A DNA stretch of 64,000 nt from Pseudo-nitzschia pungens (Eukaryota > Bacillariophyta > Bacillariophyceae > Bacillariales > Bacillariaceae): the NCBI GenBank assembly GCA_037355855.1, contig CM074764.1, positions 2,356,001 to 2,420,000 on the forward strand, given 5' to 3'. How positions within the stretch are numbered: position 1 is the first letter of the stretch; every line of letters begins with the position of its first letter. Below the pieces are notes generated by a model, which was not told the origin of the DNA, searched no databases, and worked only from the letters and a program-made list of their open reading frames with translations. Of the stretch, positions 10,014 to 21,462 are shown in pieces. The translations under genes and the position numbers were made by a program.

Positions 10014-11803
10014 CTAGTGAGATGACATTCCTACGGCTCCCTTGAACGCCTCGTCCATCACTTCGGAAAGGGTGGGGTGAGTGTGAACCATCATACTCAA
10101 TTCCTGAACTGTGGTGCCTGCGGCAACTGCATTGGCACATTCTTGAATCAAATCGGCGGCGTGAAGACCGATAATGTGAACGGCAACGACATGCCCAGTC
10201 TCCTTCTTGAAAAGAACTTTAGCCATACCATTCCCTTCCCCTTCAGCCAAAGCTTTACTGTTGGCACGGAAGCTGCCCTGAGATTTGCCCAATGTCCATC
10301 CTTCTTTCTCGGCCATCTCTATGGCTTGCTCTTCAGTTGGACCAACCATAGAAATTTCGGGATGCGTGAAACAGGCGGCAGGGATCGCATTGTGATCAAC
10401 CTTGTGAGAACGACCACAAATGTTTTCGATTGCGCTGATTCCATGTGCACTGGCAGCATGGGCAAGCATCATCTTGCCATTGGCATCACCAATGCAGTAC
10501 AAGTTGGGAATGACTTCGTCAGAATCGGGGCCACGCAAGACTTGCATCTTTTCGTTTACGTTCACAAATCCACGATTCGTCTCGATGCCACGATCTTCCA
10601 ATCCCATGTTCGCTGTGTTTGGAACGCGTCCAGTGGCTACCATAGCGGCGTCGACCTCGATCGTTTCGACGTGTTCTTTTGTCTTGGCATCGATCATCTT
10701 GATGGTCACAGGCTTTTCACCGGGGATTCCTGGCGTTACTTCGGAAGCAAACACACCTGTTCGGTAATCAATAGGCCGGTCTCGAATCAACAATCGTTCA
10801 GCTTGTTTAGCAATTTCTCGATCAAAGGTTGGCATGAGTTTATCCATCGCCTCGATGAAGGTTACCTCAGATCCGAGAGCGGTGTAAACATCGCTGAATT
10901 CTAGCCCAATGTAACCCGAGCCGATGATTGCTACCCATTCCGGTACGAAACCCAATTCAAGTGCGCCATCGGAGGTGTAGACGGTCTGTTCATCTACTGT
11001 CACACCGGGTGGAACGAACGGAATCGATCCTGGTGCCAAAATGATGTCCTGGTAAACAAGCGCATTCGCGAGATAGTAAGTGGTAAACAGAGTTATGTGA
11101 GGTGTTCCAAGACATAAAACGCTCCTTTGATTGTTATGTTCTGAGAAATATCAAATCTACAAAACGCTTTCACAGTAAACCGTATTGTTAAAAGGAGACA
11201 GATTCCAATTTCTCCCCTCACCCTAAAAGGCAGCAACGTAGAAAACCGAGAGCTTACCTTGCATTTGTAGACTTTTCCTGTCGCTTCGTCCTTCACTTCT
11301 TGGGCACTGCCAGTCAACATTCCCCGGCCTTCAATCACGTCACATCCCAAGGCAACCAACGAGTTTTCAAGATTTCCCTTCACACGATTGGCCAAATTCT
11401 TGGCATGGGCAGCAATGCCTTCACGAGAATAGGTGACTTCTCCCACTTCGATACCTAGGCTTTTCAAGTGGTCGGCGTCTTGCATTTCACGAACCCGTCC
11501 AGATGCTGCCAGAAGAGCTTTGCTGGGGACACAACCACGGTTCACGCATGTGCCACCGACATCACCGCCTGCAAAAACCGCCGTGGAGAGACCCTGTGCC
11601 CGACTGTGCAGTGCCGCACCATGTCCCCCTACACCGCAACCAATAATGGCGACGTCGAAGTCGTATTCGCCATCAACAGCGAACAAAGAAGACGAACGGC
11701 TCGTCGCGGATGGCGCCTTGAGGCTTCCGAGAGGGACAAATGCCGACGCGGCGACAAGTGTCGAGACAAATGTCACTGATCGTAATGATGACGAAAAGAT
11801 CAT
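10014..11803 (-). CDS. LPD: Dihydrolipoamide dehydrogenase (E3), plastid-targeted, two exons
   Basis: FAD-dependent E3 subunit that reoxidises the lipoyl group of a 2-oxoacid dehydrogenase and reduces NAD+. Exon 1 is 11803-11258 and exon 2 is 11048-10014 (TAG stop), joined across a 209-bp GT-AG intron (GTAAGC...CCAG), giving 526 residues. The N-terminus is a signal peptide followed by ASAFVP (residues 19-24, cleavage likely before Phe22), the diatom bipartite plastid-targeting signature, so the expected partner is plastid pyruvate dehydrogenase. Motifs: FAD fold VAIIGCGVGGHG (51-62), redox disulfide in GGTCVNRGCVPSK (Cys86, Cys91), NAD fold VAIIGSGYIGLEF, and the C-terminal HTHPTLSE dimer-site motif with the catalytic His-Glu pair. 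The splice sites restore the family stretch DIILAPGS. All key residues are present; it looks functional. Confidence 0.95.
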
Positions 11804-12700
11804 GGTGAAAATTATATTCGGATGACGTCGAAGTAATGATGTACGCCAAGTCTTCGGGCTACTTGTACCCGCTAAATAATTATCTCAGGTGCACCTTTCT
11901 AGAGGGACGTTTCTCTTTGCCACTGGGAAGACTACGAGTGCTTGTACTTGTAGTACAACTAGTATTGAATACGTACATGCACCGGTACAAACTAACTTCG
12001 TCTCTAATTTGAATTACGGTAATTTTTCGTTGATCACTCGCTTCCCAATGATCATGGACGTCATCGAATGTGATAGAATGGGATGATGATGTCGTGCCAA
12101 ATACGACTACGAGTACAAGTACCAGTAAACCTTAATACTCGTAACTTACTCGTAATCTTACGGTATTGATATTTTTTGATGAAACAATGGATAAGATTAC
12201 AACATCACCATCACAACTGGAACGAAACACGTCACTAATTTTTTGAACTTACCGGTAGATTAGGGGAGAAATCGATGGGGATCATTTCAGAATGTCCCAT
12301 TCTATTTTAGGGGTACGATACCCTAAAAGATCATACAGTGCCAAAGAGCGAACCAGTCGAAACGTGGATAAGTTGATTTTTTGGAAAAAAAATTACTTCG
12401 TAGATATTAAATTCTTCGATCATCCCAAAAATCGCGCGCGATCCAATCTCTCCAAGCGCGACGAAAATTTGAAAATAAAAATTAAATTATCGAAACCCCC
12501 TGCGACACCAGTCGACACCAGTAGACACCAGTTAGGGTACTCCGGGAAATTAATTTTTTAAAAATAATTTCTCAAATCGTGCAAGGCGCGTGATTCTCAT
12601 ATTTTTAGGGAGGGGGGAGGACCGGGAATTTCAAAATTCCTTCCAAATCTAAAAATCAACCATGTTCCAGGTAAAGCTTTTTTAAAAGTTAAACCTTACA
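11804..12700. other. Intergenic DNA between the E3 gene and element R-A
   Basis: No gene is seen. The first 380 bp, which should contain the E3 promoter, has the same short self-complementary words (GTACGAGTACCAG, CTTACTCGTAATCTTACGG) as other host-gene flanks. CGACACCAGT is repeated in tandem near 12500-12535 (CGACACCAGTCGACACCAGT). Confidence 0.5.
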
Positions 12701-12809
12701 GGACCTTCCGGAACAAAGATACTTTTCGATGCGCAGACCGCGTGATTTTTTATTGCAGTTAGTCATTTTGAGGGTATCCCCTTAAATTAATTATCTCCCC
12801 CAAAGAAAC

Positions 12810-12998
12810 TGCCATACCCAGGGTCTACTAGTGATTAGAATAGTAGTGATATGCAAATTGTGAGCTCTAGTGGTTAGTCTATCTGCTACAGTTCTAAGAG
12901 CTCTCTGGATCGGCAATTCTATCGGCTCGCCGATTGTTTTTATCCTTATCCTTAATCCAGTCCCAAATGGATTCGTGACTGTACTCCGGTGCACGGCA
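12810..12998 (-). repeat. Gypsy A 3' LTR
   Basis: On the + strand it begins TGCCATACCC and ends GTGCACGGCA. It is followed on the + strand by TGCTCCCCCATGG, which on the coding strand is a purine tract (CCATGGGGGAGCA) just before the LTR. Confidence 0.9.
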
Positions 12999-13274
12999 TG
13001 CTCCCCCATGGTACTGTTACGAGTGGTTACTTCTCCAGTTCAGGGCTATCCCTGCAATAATAGGGATGGACTCTCCTGATATTAACCCAGGTCGGTTACA
13101 AAGGGAACAGTTTCAATAGTTACAGTTCCATTGTCATGGGTCCTTGAGCACCTTGTAAGGTCCTTGTCATGGGAATGATAGTTTCGGAATAATGCCCTTT
13201 CCTTTCCAGGGTGACATAGTCTCCTTCCTTATAGACATGGGGAATCCTCTTTTGATTCTCCCGGATATTACTCT
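12999..13274 (-). pseudogene. Gypsy A integrase C-terminal end and 3'UTR
   Basis: The minus-strand frame reads NIRENQKRIPHVYKEGDYVTLERKG at 13190-13270 (quoted in shortened form: RIPHVYKEGDYVTLERKG), the C-terminal beta-rich domain of Gypsy integrase, as in Gypsy C. Downstream the frame is shifted relative to Gypsy C. At about 13275 it is fused to the start of another element's pol. Confidence 0.8.
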
Positions 13275-13497
13275 GCAGTGCTGTACTGGCATTCAGGTCC
13301 AGTGGAGCTGAAGGCATGGTGCTGGATTCGTGATCCTTATGTTGTTGTTTGGTTGTCGATTATTGGGCGTTTTGTTAACGGCCAGGTAATAGTTGGTTTG
13401 TCAAAGCGAGGGCGTTTGGGTTTGAATATAATGGTGCCTTCGATGGTTCTTTCAAGTGTTCCATCATGTTGAGCGCAATACGTTTCCATGGCGCGTT

Positions 13498-14502
13498 TCA
13501 TGTGGGCTTGGAAGGATTCATTGGAAGCAGTGCTTCCAGTTGCATTGCTAGGAGCCGTAGCAGCGCTGTTGTTGCTGCTATTGCTATTATTCCTTTTGGA
13601 ATATTTATTTCGTGGGCATTCAGACCAATCATGATCATGGCCTGTGATTCTGCAAGGGTTGTTGTACTTGCGCTTGCCGGTATGGTTTGTTGGCGCTTCT
13701 TCTTCATCTTCAGATTCAGCGTTGCTGTCGCTGTCGGAATGAGAGCTGTTGTTGGTTTCAGCGTCCGAATCAGAGCTGTTGTTGTCGGCGTTTGTATCAG
13801 TTTGACGGATTGCTCACTGCTGTTGATATCGGAATCGTATGGGTTGTCACTGGATTGTTTGCTGAGTCTGTCCAGGGAGCTCATATGATCGACTATAAAT
13901 TGTACAGTTGTTTGTGGTCGGATTCCTCTGTGGATTCTGCAGTAGTCTTCAATCCATTCATTTGGAAAGCTGTAGAGAAGGATAGTCATCTGTTGTAAAT
14001 GGTTTAGATCAGTTGCATAGCCTTGTAATTTTGCAGTGTATTTGAAAAGCTGTTTCATTCGGTCTGCATGGTCTTTGCAAGAGATGTCTGCCGATTTCTT
14101 CAGCGTTCGGAGATATGTATACATTGTATCCTTGGCGTCTTCAGCGCTGCAGTATTGCTTGATAAAGGCTGAGAAGGCTCTGTTGTATCCATTTGTTGTA
14201 GTTGGATAATCACGTTGGCTTCTTGTTAAGGCTCTCCACTTGGTTTGGGCATCGACAGAGAGACATCGGCCGAAGTATTTGATATATCTATTTGCTGGTA
14301 GGTCAAGATCTTCTGCTGCGTTTTGAAAGGCTTCTTCGGTATGTAGGAGTTCTTCTAGTCCTCCTTTGTCGGTGAATAGAGGGACTTTGACACTGTCTTC
14401 TTGGTCTTCAGCGTTGTAAACTGTTAGTGTAACAAGCTTGGGATTCGCGCTGTCAAAGGCTCTCTTGTAAGGAATTGGAGGATCTCTGTATAATCCTGCC
14501 AT
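13498..14502 (-). pseudogene. Gag of the gag-only Gypsy element, frameshifted
   Basis: The 334-residue frame starts MAGLYRDPPIPYK and is alike along its length to the Gypsy B Gag (MASIYRDPPITYK), with shared blocks such as KVPLFTDKGGLEELLH and HADRMKQLFKYT. It is probably the capsid protein of the particle. The C-terminal 60-80 residues are in the wrong frame: the neighbouring frame carries the expected CP-rich knuckle end and NESFQAHMKRAM stretch. A frameshift near 13700 therefore separates the two. The true gag then runs on towards 13290. Confidence 0.8.
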
Positions 14503-14816
14503 GGTTTCTTTGATTCAAAGCGTTCAATCGTGTTGATCAATTGAAGATATTTGGATGCGTTCGATTGTATGGATCGATCGGAGATTCTTTGGATTGCTTT
14601 GTGAAGCGATCGATCGTTTCGGTGTTCGATTGATTATTGTTTCGATCGTTCGTAGACTTCGATTAGATCGGTTCTTTCTTGTTTCGATTCTTTCGGAGAT
14701 TCCGATTGTAGGATTTTGCTTGTCAGGGTATCGATGTATCCCTGTTGTTTAGGATAAAGGTTGTTTTGGATGATTCAGTACTGAGTTCCTGTCTGTCTTC
14801 TACTTTAAAAGATAAA

Positions 14817-14828
14817 CAGTAATTACTG
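14817..14828 (-). promoter_or_regulatory. Palindrome at the primer-binding position (gag-only element)
   Basis: CAGTAATTACTG is a perfect 12-bp palindrome touching the inner edge of the 5' LTR, where the primer-binding site should be. It is identical to the one after the Gypsy B 5' LTR. It lacks the TGG that pairs with a tRNA 3' end. Confidence 0.65.
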
Positions 14829-15176
14829 TGTTACGGTCTAGAGTAGAATTAGATGGCGTAATACGGGATAGAGGTATTTTAAAGATGGAAGGTTAATAAA
14901 TTGTGTTATAAAAGAGAATGGTTGAATACTTTACGAAATGGGAATGATTCCTTGAGTATGGAATGAATGATCGAACAATGATATTATTGTTCGTCGGGCA
15001 TAATATCATGATATCAATAATCGTTGAGTCATGGGAATCTTTATTTGAATTGTATGTGTATTCTTGTATATTGAATATTCAGTATATATACATGAACATC
15101 ATACATATTGGAGTATATGCGGGATTCAATAATCATTTAGAGCCTCTCGTAGGGGTACCTACGTCAGCCCGTAACA
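14829..15176 (-). repeat. LTR of the gag-only element (348 bp)
   Basis: On the + strand it runs from TGTTACGGTC to CCCGTAACA. It is in the 5' position relative to the minus-strand gag. Only one copy is left. The 5 bp beyond it (CTCGT, 15177-15181) would be one half of the target duplication; the other half is lost in the deletion. Confidence 0.8.
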
Positions 15177-15301
15177 CTCGTTTGTTTCCTTGCTTGGATT
15201 GCTTCCCAATCCACTGGGAAATTCACAGGCATGAACATGTCCCTTCCAAACACCAGCTGTGCTGGGGAATACCCCAGGGTCGTATGGATGGCGCTTCTGA
15301 T
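15177..15301 (-). pseudogene. Gypsy A integrase segment stranded between two insertions
   Basis: On the minus strand this matches the Gypsy C integrase region around TTLGYSPAQLVFGRDMFMPV and NFPADWEAIQARK (20371-20490), after the catalytic Glu. It is bounded on the left by the gag-only element and on the right by Gypsy B, whose target duplication CTGAT is at 15297-15301. Confidence 0.85.
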
Positions 15302-15612
15302 TGTAACATGCTAGCGTAGGCTAGTAGTGTTACGAATTAATAATTAACCGAATCCCACATGGGATTCAAATATATATAAGGTATCCATGTATGGATATCC
15401 GGTATGTGCGAACAGGCATGCAGAAGAGAGCGATTATACGATTAAGGTTACATACAGAATATATGTTATATACAGGGATGGATATTATATGAGAAGGTCG
15501 CGATGACCTCATCGCTCATTATTTCCTCTCTCTAATTTCAATCCCATCCCGTAAAGTGAAATAACACACAATTATTCATACTACTCCAATTTTTCTACTT
15601 TAGAGTGTTACA
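15302..15612 (+). repeat. Gypsy B 5' LTR
   Basis: TGTAACATGC...GAGTGTTACA, ends forming the short inverted repeat TGTAACA/TGTTACA. It carries a TATATATAAG box (about 15371-15380) that may be the promoter, and CGCGATGACCTCATCGCTC near 15507. Confidence 0.92.
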
Positions 15613-15624
15613 CAGTAATTACTG
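15613..15624 (+). promoter_or_regulatory. Palindrome at the primer-binding position (Gypsy B)
   Basis: CAGTAATTACTG directly follows the last CA of the 5' LTR. It is a perfect 12-bp palindrome with no TGG start, so ordinary pairing with a tRNA 3' CCA end is not obvious. Confidence 0.65.
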
Positions 15625-15739
15625 TCCGCTTTCACGTAGGAACAGTAGTAGAATTCAGTACTGAACTCTCATCAACACGAAAATATCCACAGCCTCAACA
15701 ACAGAGGCACCTTCATCTCCAGCAAATCGAACAGCAACC

Positions 15740-16793
15740 ATGGCCAGTATCTACAGAGACCCCCCGATTACCTACAAGAGCTCGTTCGATCGGACCAAGC
15801 CAAAACTCTTCACCCTGTATAATGTCGATGAGGACCGAACCGACAGCATGAAGGTCCCCCTGTTTACAGAGACAGGAGGTCTGGAAGAGCTGCTCTTTGT
15901 GGAGGAGTCCTTCCGGAATGCTGCCAACTACCTCCGGCTACCAATCAAGATCTACCTAACCCACTTTGGACACTGCCTCACCACAGATGCACAAAGCAAG
16001 TGGAACGACATGATCAAGGACCCACTGGATCCCGAAGAATTCCAATACTCCCAAGAAGAAATTGGGGGATACGAGCAAGCCTTCATTGATTTCACTCAGC
16101 TCTACTGCAATGCCACGGATGCGAGGGACATCATGCACACCTACCTCCGAAGCCAACTGTCGAAAGACGCCATCAGTCACATGCAAGGAACATGCTGATC
16201 GTATTCTTATCCTCATGAAATATACCCAGAAACTAGAAGGGAGCAGTGCGCCTCTTTCTAGAGTGGAGAAACTCACCATCTTTCTCCATTCCTTTCCCTC
16301 TGCATGGATTGAAAGCTATGGCATGATGCACAGTGGAATCCAAGAAGACACGACAGTTCGACACATTGTGGACCACATGAGCTGTCACGAGCGCCAAGCC
16401 AACAAGAAAGGCAACAAGAACAACAACAAACAGCAACAGAGGCGCTCGAACAACAACAACAGCAACGCTTGGAAGCGCAATTACAATTCCAGCAACCCCA
16501 AAGGGAACCAAAACAAAAAGAAATCCAACCCATGTAGGATCCCGGGCCATAATCATGACTGGTCTGAGTGTCCGAAGAACCGGTTCTCCAAGAATTACAA
16601 CAAGAGCTCCAGAAACAACCAACAAACTGAGTCCTTTCATACTCATACCCAAGCTCTCATGATACCAGGAAGCAATGAGACCTTCCAAGCGCACATCAAT
16701 GCAGCACAACAAGCAGCAATCAAAGAATACCATGCCAATCATGGTGGACGAACTGAACGCAGTATCGATGGGGAACTCGTGTGGCTCCCCTGA
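15740..16793 (+). pseudogene. Gypsy B Gag, one frameshift
   Basis: The start ATG at 15740 (ACCATGG context) opens MASIYRDPPITYK. The frame is lost near 16170-16180, after YLRSQLSKDA, and continues in the next frame (TCKEHADRILILMKYTQKL) to TGA at 16791-16793, as alignment with the gag-only copy shows. The C-terminal part has an Asn/Lys-rich linker and a zinc-knuckle-like CRIPGHNHDWSECP (C-H-H-C spacing, not the usual CCHC). It is the structural capsid protein. The single frameshift makes this copy defective. Confidence 0.85.
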
Positions 16794-19700
16794 TCCATTC
16801 AAGGCTCCAAGCCTAACACGAAGCCCCCGGCTTCAACCAAACAAGCAATCACCTTGCCTCCAGCTCCCCGGGACCTGGATGCCAGCACAGCCCTGCTGTC
16901 TGGGATGACGCATGGAGGAGATCTCCCAGATAAAGAGGGGAAGGAACCTACAGGATGGAGTCCTGTTGAGCGCTCAGCAAAGCCTGCAATCGCAGCAACA
17001 ACAACAACAAAAACAGTTCGATTCTCCGGAACGAACGATACGAACATGGATCCTAATCCGAACAACATGGATACGAATCGAAATCAAACGAATCGGTCCA
17101 AGGGTACAACAGACGCGAAAGATAGTAGAACAGCAGCAATAAATAGACCACTCTTGTCCTTGGCAAGGAATTGGTCCACGGGTACAGCCAAAAATCTCTA
17201 TTGCAATACCCAAAACTCCAAAGACTACACCAAAGGAGGTGCGCTGGAGCAAAATTATTTAAAGCTGCTGTTGACTGCTGGAAATCCAGCAGAACAGGCA
17301 TCCCCGAATAAGAGCAACGTGGCTCCTATTCTTCTAACTACAGTACAGTACATACAAGGCATCCCCACAAAATCAAGACCACTACTAGCGCTACTAGATA
17401 GTGGATCCTCCGGAACTCTAATCAACAAAAGAGCACTACCATTCGGAACCATACCAATCAGAAGCAAACACCAGGTCCTAACAACCACAGCTAACGGAAG
17501 CTTCGATACCACAGAGTACATTATCATGAAGAACACCAAGTTACAAGAGTTTGGTAACTACACCATCGACCGACAAGAGGCAAGGCTCTTCCATTCCCCG
17601 AACTGCAAATATGATTTGATACTAGGCAGAGACTTCCTCCACCTAGCAAAGATAAATCTCCTATTCAAAGAAGGCGCAGTACAGTGGATGGATCGAACTG
17701 TCCCTATGAAAGATACATCCTTATACCATGACAACCACAGCATGCTCATGGAAGAACTAGAAGACGCCGAACTCTTTGCTGATGACCTCTCCTTTGCCAA
17801 TCCATACAAGTCCAAGGTGATCCTAGACAGAGCCTACCAAGAAACAGATCCATCGACAGTCGCCAAGCAACAGTCCCACATGTCCACGACAGAGCAGCAG
17901 CAGTTCCAAGCAATACTAAGCAAGTACCCTAACGTCTTCAATGGAGAATTAGGGAAGTATCCACACAAGAAGATCTCTCTAAGACTGAAGCCCGGATCCA
18001 AGCCTATACACAAAAAGCCCTATCCAGTTGCATACAAAAGAGAAGACCTATTCAAAAGGGAGCTCCAGAATCTTTGTAATGATGGAGTACTCAAGCGTTG
18101 CACTGGACCGGCCGAATGGGCATTCCCAACCTTTATAGTACCAAAGAAAGACAACAGGGTCCGATGGGTATCAGACTTCAGAGAACTCAATGAACTGCTT
18201 GAAAGACGTCCTTATCCAATTCCCCAGATACAGGATATCATGAACAAGAGGGGCAAGTACACTCACTTCACCACGATTGACTTGTCCATGCAATACTACT
18301 GCTTTGAACTCGATGACGCAAGCAAGAAGCTCTGTACCATAGTCACCCCTTACGATTGCTATGAATACCAAAGACTACCAATGGGTGTCAAAGTCTCTCC
18401 AGATGTTGCGCAGCAGCTCATGGAAGATATCCTACAAGACACCGACTGCACTGTTTATATTGATGATATAGGCATCTGGACCAATGGATCCTTTGACCTC
18501 CACATGAAGACCATTGACAAAATCCTAGACCGGCTCAACCAAAATGGACTCAAGTGTAACCCACTCAAATGTGATTGGGCTGTACAAGAGACCGACTTCC
18601 TTGGATATTGGATGACTCCTACAGCAGTTAAGCCATGGAGAAAGAAGATAGAAGCAATCCTACACATGGACCAACCAAGAACTGTTACCCAAGTCAAGTC
18701 CTTCCTAGGAGCAGTAGGATACTACAGAGATATGTGGCCTCGAAGATCTCATGTCCTAGCTCCTCTCTTTGATATCACCGGAACCCCCAAGAAGCAGGCT
18801 CCTCAAGCAGCTACCATCAAAGCCCAACAAAGGAAAGCCCCTTCAGCTTTCACTTGGGGACCTGCTCAAGATAAAGCCTTCCAAGAGATGAAAGCCATGG
18901 TGGCAGCAGATGCGCTGAACACCTATCCAGACCTTAACAAGCCCTTTGAACTGTACACTGATGCCTCAGACCTGCAACTAGGTGCTGCCATCATACAAGA
19001 TGGCAAGCCTATCGCATACTGGTCCAAGAAACTATCTGATGCCCAAAAGAATTATACTACCATGGAGAAAGAACTCCTAGCCATAGTACTCTGCTGCAAA
19101 GAGTACAGAAAGATGCTCCTCGGTGGAGTCATCAACGTATATACTGACCATAAGAACCTTACCTTCCGAACCCTCTCCGTCCAGCGAGTCCTCCGGTGGA
19201 GACTATTCCTTGAAGAATTTGGTGTCAACCTCACCTATGTTGAAGGCAAGAAGAATGTTCTTGCTGACGCCTTCTCCAGACTCCCCCGGATGGATCCACC
19301 TACTGAAGGGAAGAAAGCCCTTTCAAAGGGCACCTTAATCGATTTTTTAAAACTTGAAGTCCCCAAGCAAGATGAAGAACTGTTTCTAACAGAGTTCCCC
19401 AACCTCTTCCGGCACTTATGCAATGACGCAGACCAGGAATTACAATCCTGCTTGCTGAACAATGAGTGCCTAGTCAACCTACCAAACAACCAAGACCTGG
19501 AATGCCCGGTGAACTATTCCAATATCTATCTTCATCAGCAAAAGGACCCTACGATCAAGTTCAAGATTCAATCCAAAGCCTTCTTCTACCAAGAATTAGA
19601 AGGCAATAACATCCTCTGCTATGCCAACCAGTCCAACCCAGACAACTGGCGCATATACATACCAAGCTCTCTCGCGAATGATACCATCAAATGGTATCAC

Positions 19701-19896
19701 CTTCTGTTGGGTCATTGTGGATCCACCAGGCTATATCAAACTATCTCCTCAAGATTCTACATCGACAACCTATCCAATCTTTGCAAGACTTACATCTGCC
19801 CCGACAGCTGCATTAAGTACAAGAACCAGCACTCCAAGTATGGCAAACTACCACCGAAAGAAGCCCCACTAGCTCCATTCAACGAGATACATGTGG

Positions 19897-20090
19897 TGCC
19901 ATACCCTGGGTCTACTAGTGATTAGAATAGTAGTGATATGCAAATTGTGGGCTCTATCAGTTAGTCTATATGCTACAGTTCTAAGAGCTCTCTGGCAATC
20001 AGCGATTCCATCGGCTCGCCGATTGTTTTCTTTTATCCTTATCCTTAATCCAGTCCCGTGTGTACTCGTGACGTATTCTGGTGCGCGGCA
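19897..20090 (-). repeat. Gypsy C 3' LTR
   Basis: + strand TGCCATACCC...GTGCGCGGCA. The adjacent + strand TACTCCTCCATGG is, on the coding strand, the purine tract CCATGGAGGAGTA just before the LTR. Confidence 0.93.
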
Positions 20091-20256
20091 TACTCCTCCA
20101 TGGTACTGTTATATTGAATTACTTCTCCAGTTTAGTGCTATCCCTGCAATAATAGGGATGGACTCTCCTAATATTAACCCGGTCGGTTACAAAGGGAGCA
20201 GTTTCAATAGTTACAGTTCCATTGTCATGGGCCTTGAGCACCTTGTAAGGTCCTTG

Positions 20257-21462
20257 TCATGGGAATGATAGTTTCGGAATAATGCCCTTCCTTTCCAGGG
20301 TGACATAGTCTCCTTCCTTATAGACATGGGGAATCCTCTTCTGGTTCTCCCGAACATTGCTCTTGTGGATACTCTTTTGCTTCCTTGCTTGGATTGCTTC
20401 CCAATCCGCTGGGAAATTCACAGGCATGAACATGTCCCTTCCAAACACCAGTTGTGCCGGGGAGTACCCCAGGGTGGTATGGATGGCGCTTCTGATAGCA
20501 TATGCCGCCTTCGTGGTGAATTCTTCAAAGGGGTCCTTCTCATGGAGATCTCTCTGTTCCAAGTTAAAGGACAGCAAGCAATCCTTCAGCACCTGATGGA
20601 TCCTCTCCAACACAGCGTTGGATTGTGGATTCCAGGCGCCACTGGGCTTTCTCTTCATCCCCATGTTCTCGCAGAGCTCTTGGAACTCTGCCTTGAACTC
20701 GCTTCCACCATCGAACCCGATTTCTTTCGGTCGAGGATATCTTGCTAGCCAGGTACTGTCCAACAAACGTTGAGTTTCTGCTGCATTTGGGGAGTCCTTC
20801 AGGTGAGCCAGTTCAAACCATCCGGTCACTGGATCCACCATGGTGAGAACATGGATGTGGTAGTCTTTCCCATTTTTATTGTGGACAGTTGCAGGTCCCC
20901 AGAGGTCCACATTGACCCTCTGCCATTTGGTGACTTCAACTGCTTTCTCCGGTAGTAGGCCGTACTTCTTCCGGCCACTCTTTTTGAACATCTGGCACGT
21001 GTGACAGTGTTTACAGAGGTCCTGGACGTCCTTCCTTAGGCCTTTCCAGGTGAACACTGAGCGAATGCTCTGTTCCATTCTCTTTTCTCCGGGATGGACC
21101 AGCATGCTGTGGTACCATTCCATAACTCTATTTTTGAGTTCATTCGGGATCAGAATCTTCCCTTCTCTGTGGATTAGGCTGTAACCTTCCACCATTTTGG
21201 TGGTCAGCCGATTGTCCTTTTCCAGAGCACTCGTGATCTTTGTGTCCTTTTGTTGGTAGAACTGAATCATGTCTGGGGCAAGTGGGAATGCACTATTGCC
21301 CTGGAATTCTTCCGGTGATTCTCCAAGCGGGAATAGGAGTTGCCGGAGGTGCTCTTCCTCATCCGCGTAGGTGAGGGGCTTGTTTGGTGGTAGCCATTGC
21401 TGGCTCGTCCGTAATGTCCAGGCGAGACAGCGCGTCTGCTGCATCATTGTCTTTGCCAGCAA
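20257..21462 (-). pseudogene. Gypsy C Pol, integrase part (shifted frame)
   Basis: Continues Pol after the 11-bp deletion near 21400. It shows the integrase zinc domain (HPGEKRME with CKHCHTC), the core with VNVDLWGPAT, GFDGGSEFKAEF and NPQSNAVLERIHQ (D, D, E catalytic residues all present), then ATTLGYSPAQ-like and the C-terminal domain KEGDYVTLERKG. It is intact as a frame of about 390 residues but cut off from RT by the deletion; it could work only from a separate product. Confidence 0.9.

Larger units (their letters stand above)
13275..15176 (-). mobile_element. Gag-only truncated Gypsy element (relative of Gypsy B) inside Gypsy A
   Basis: On the minus strand it begins with an LTR (15176-14829, TG...CA), then the palindrome CAGTAATTACTG (14817-14828), gag, and the first codons of pol (SAPLDLNASTALQ), where it stops abruptly and Gypsy A integrase DNA resumes. 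It has no RT, integrase or second LTR. Compared with the uninterrupted site in Gypsy C (about 20350-20375), roughly 10 bp of Gypsy A are also missing at this junction. A single deletion that removed pol, the 3' LTR and a little flank explains this. Confidence 0.8.

Noticed and set aside
10077..10904. 275-residue plus-strand frame
   Set aside because: Antisense shadow of the well-supported E3 exon 2.
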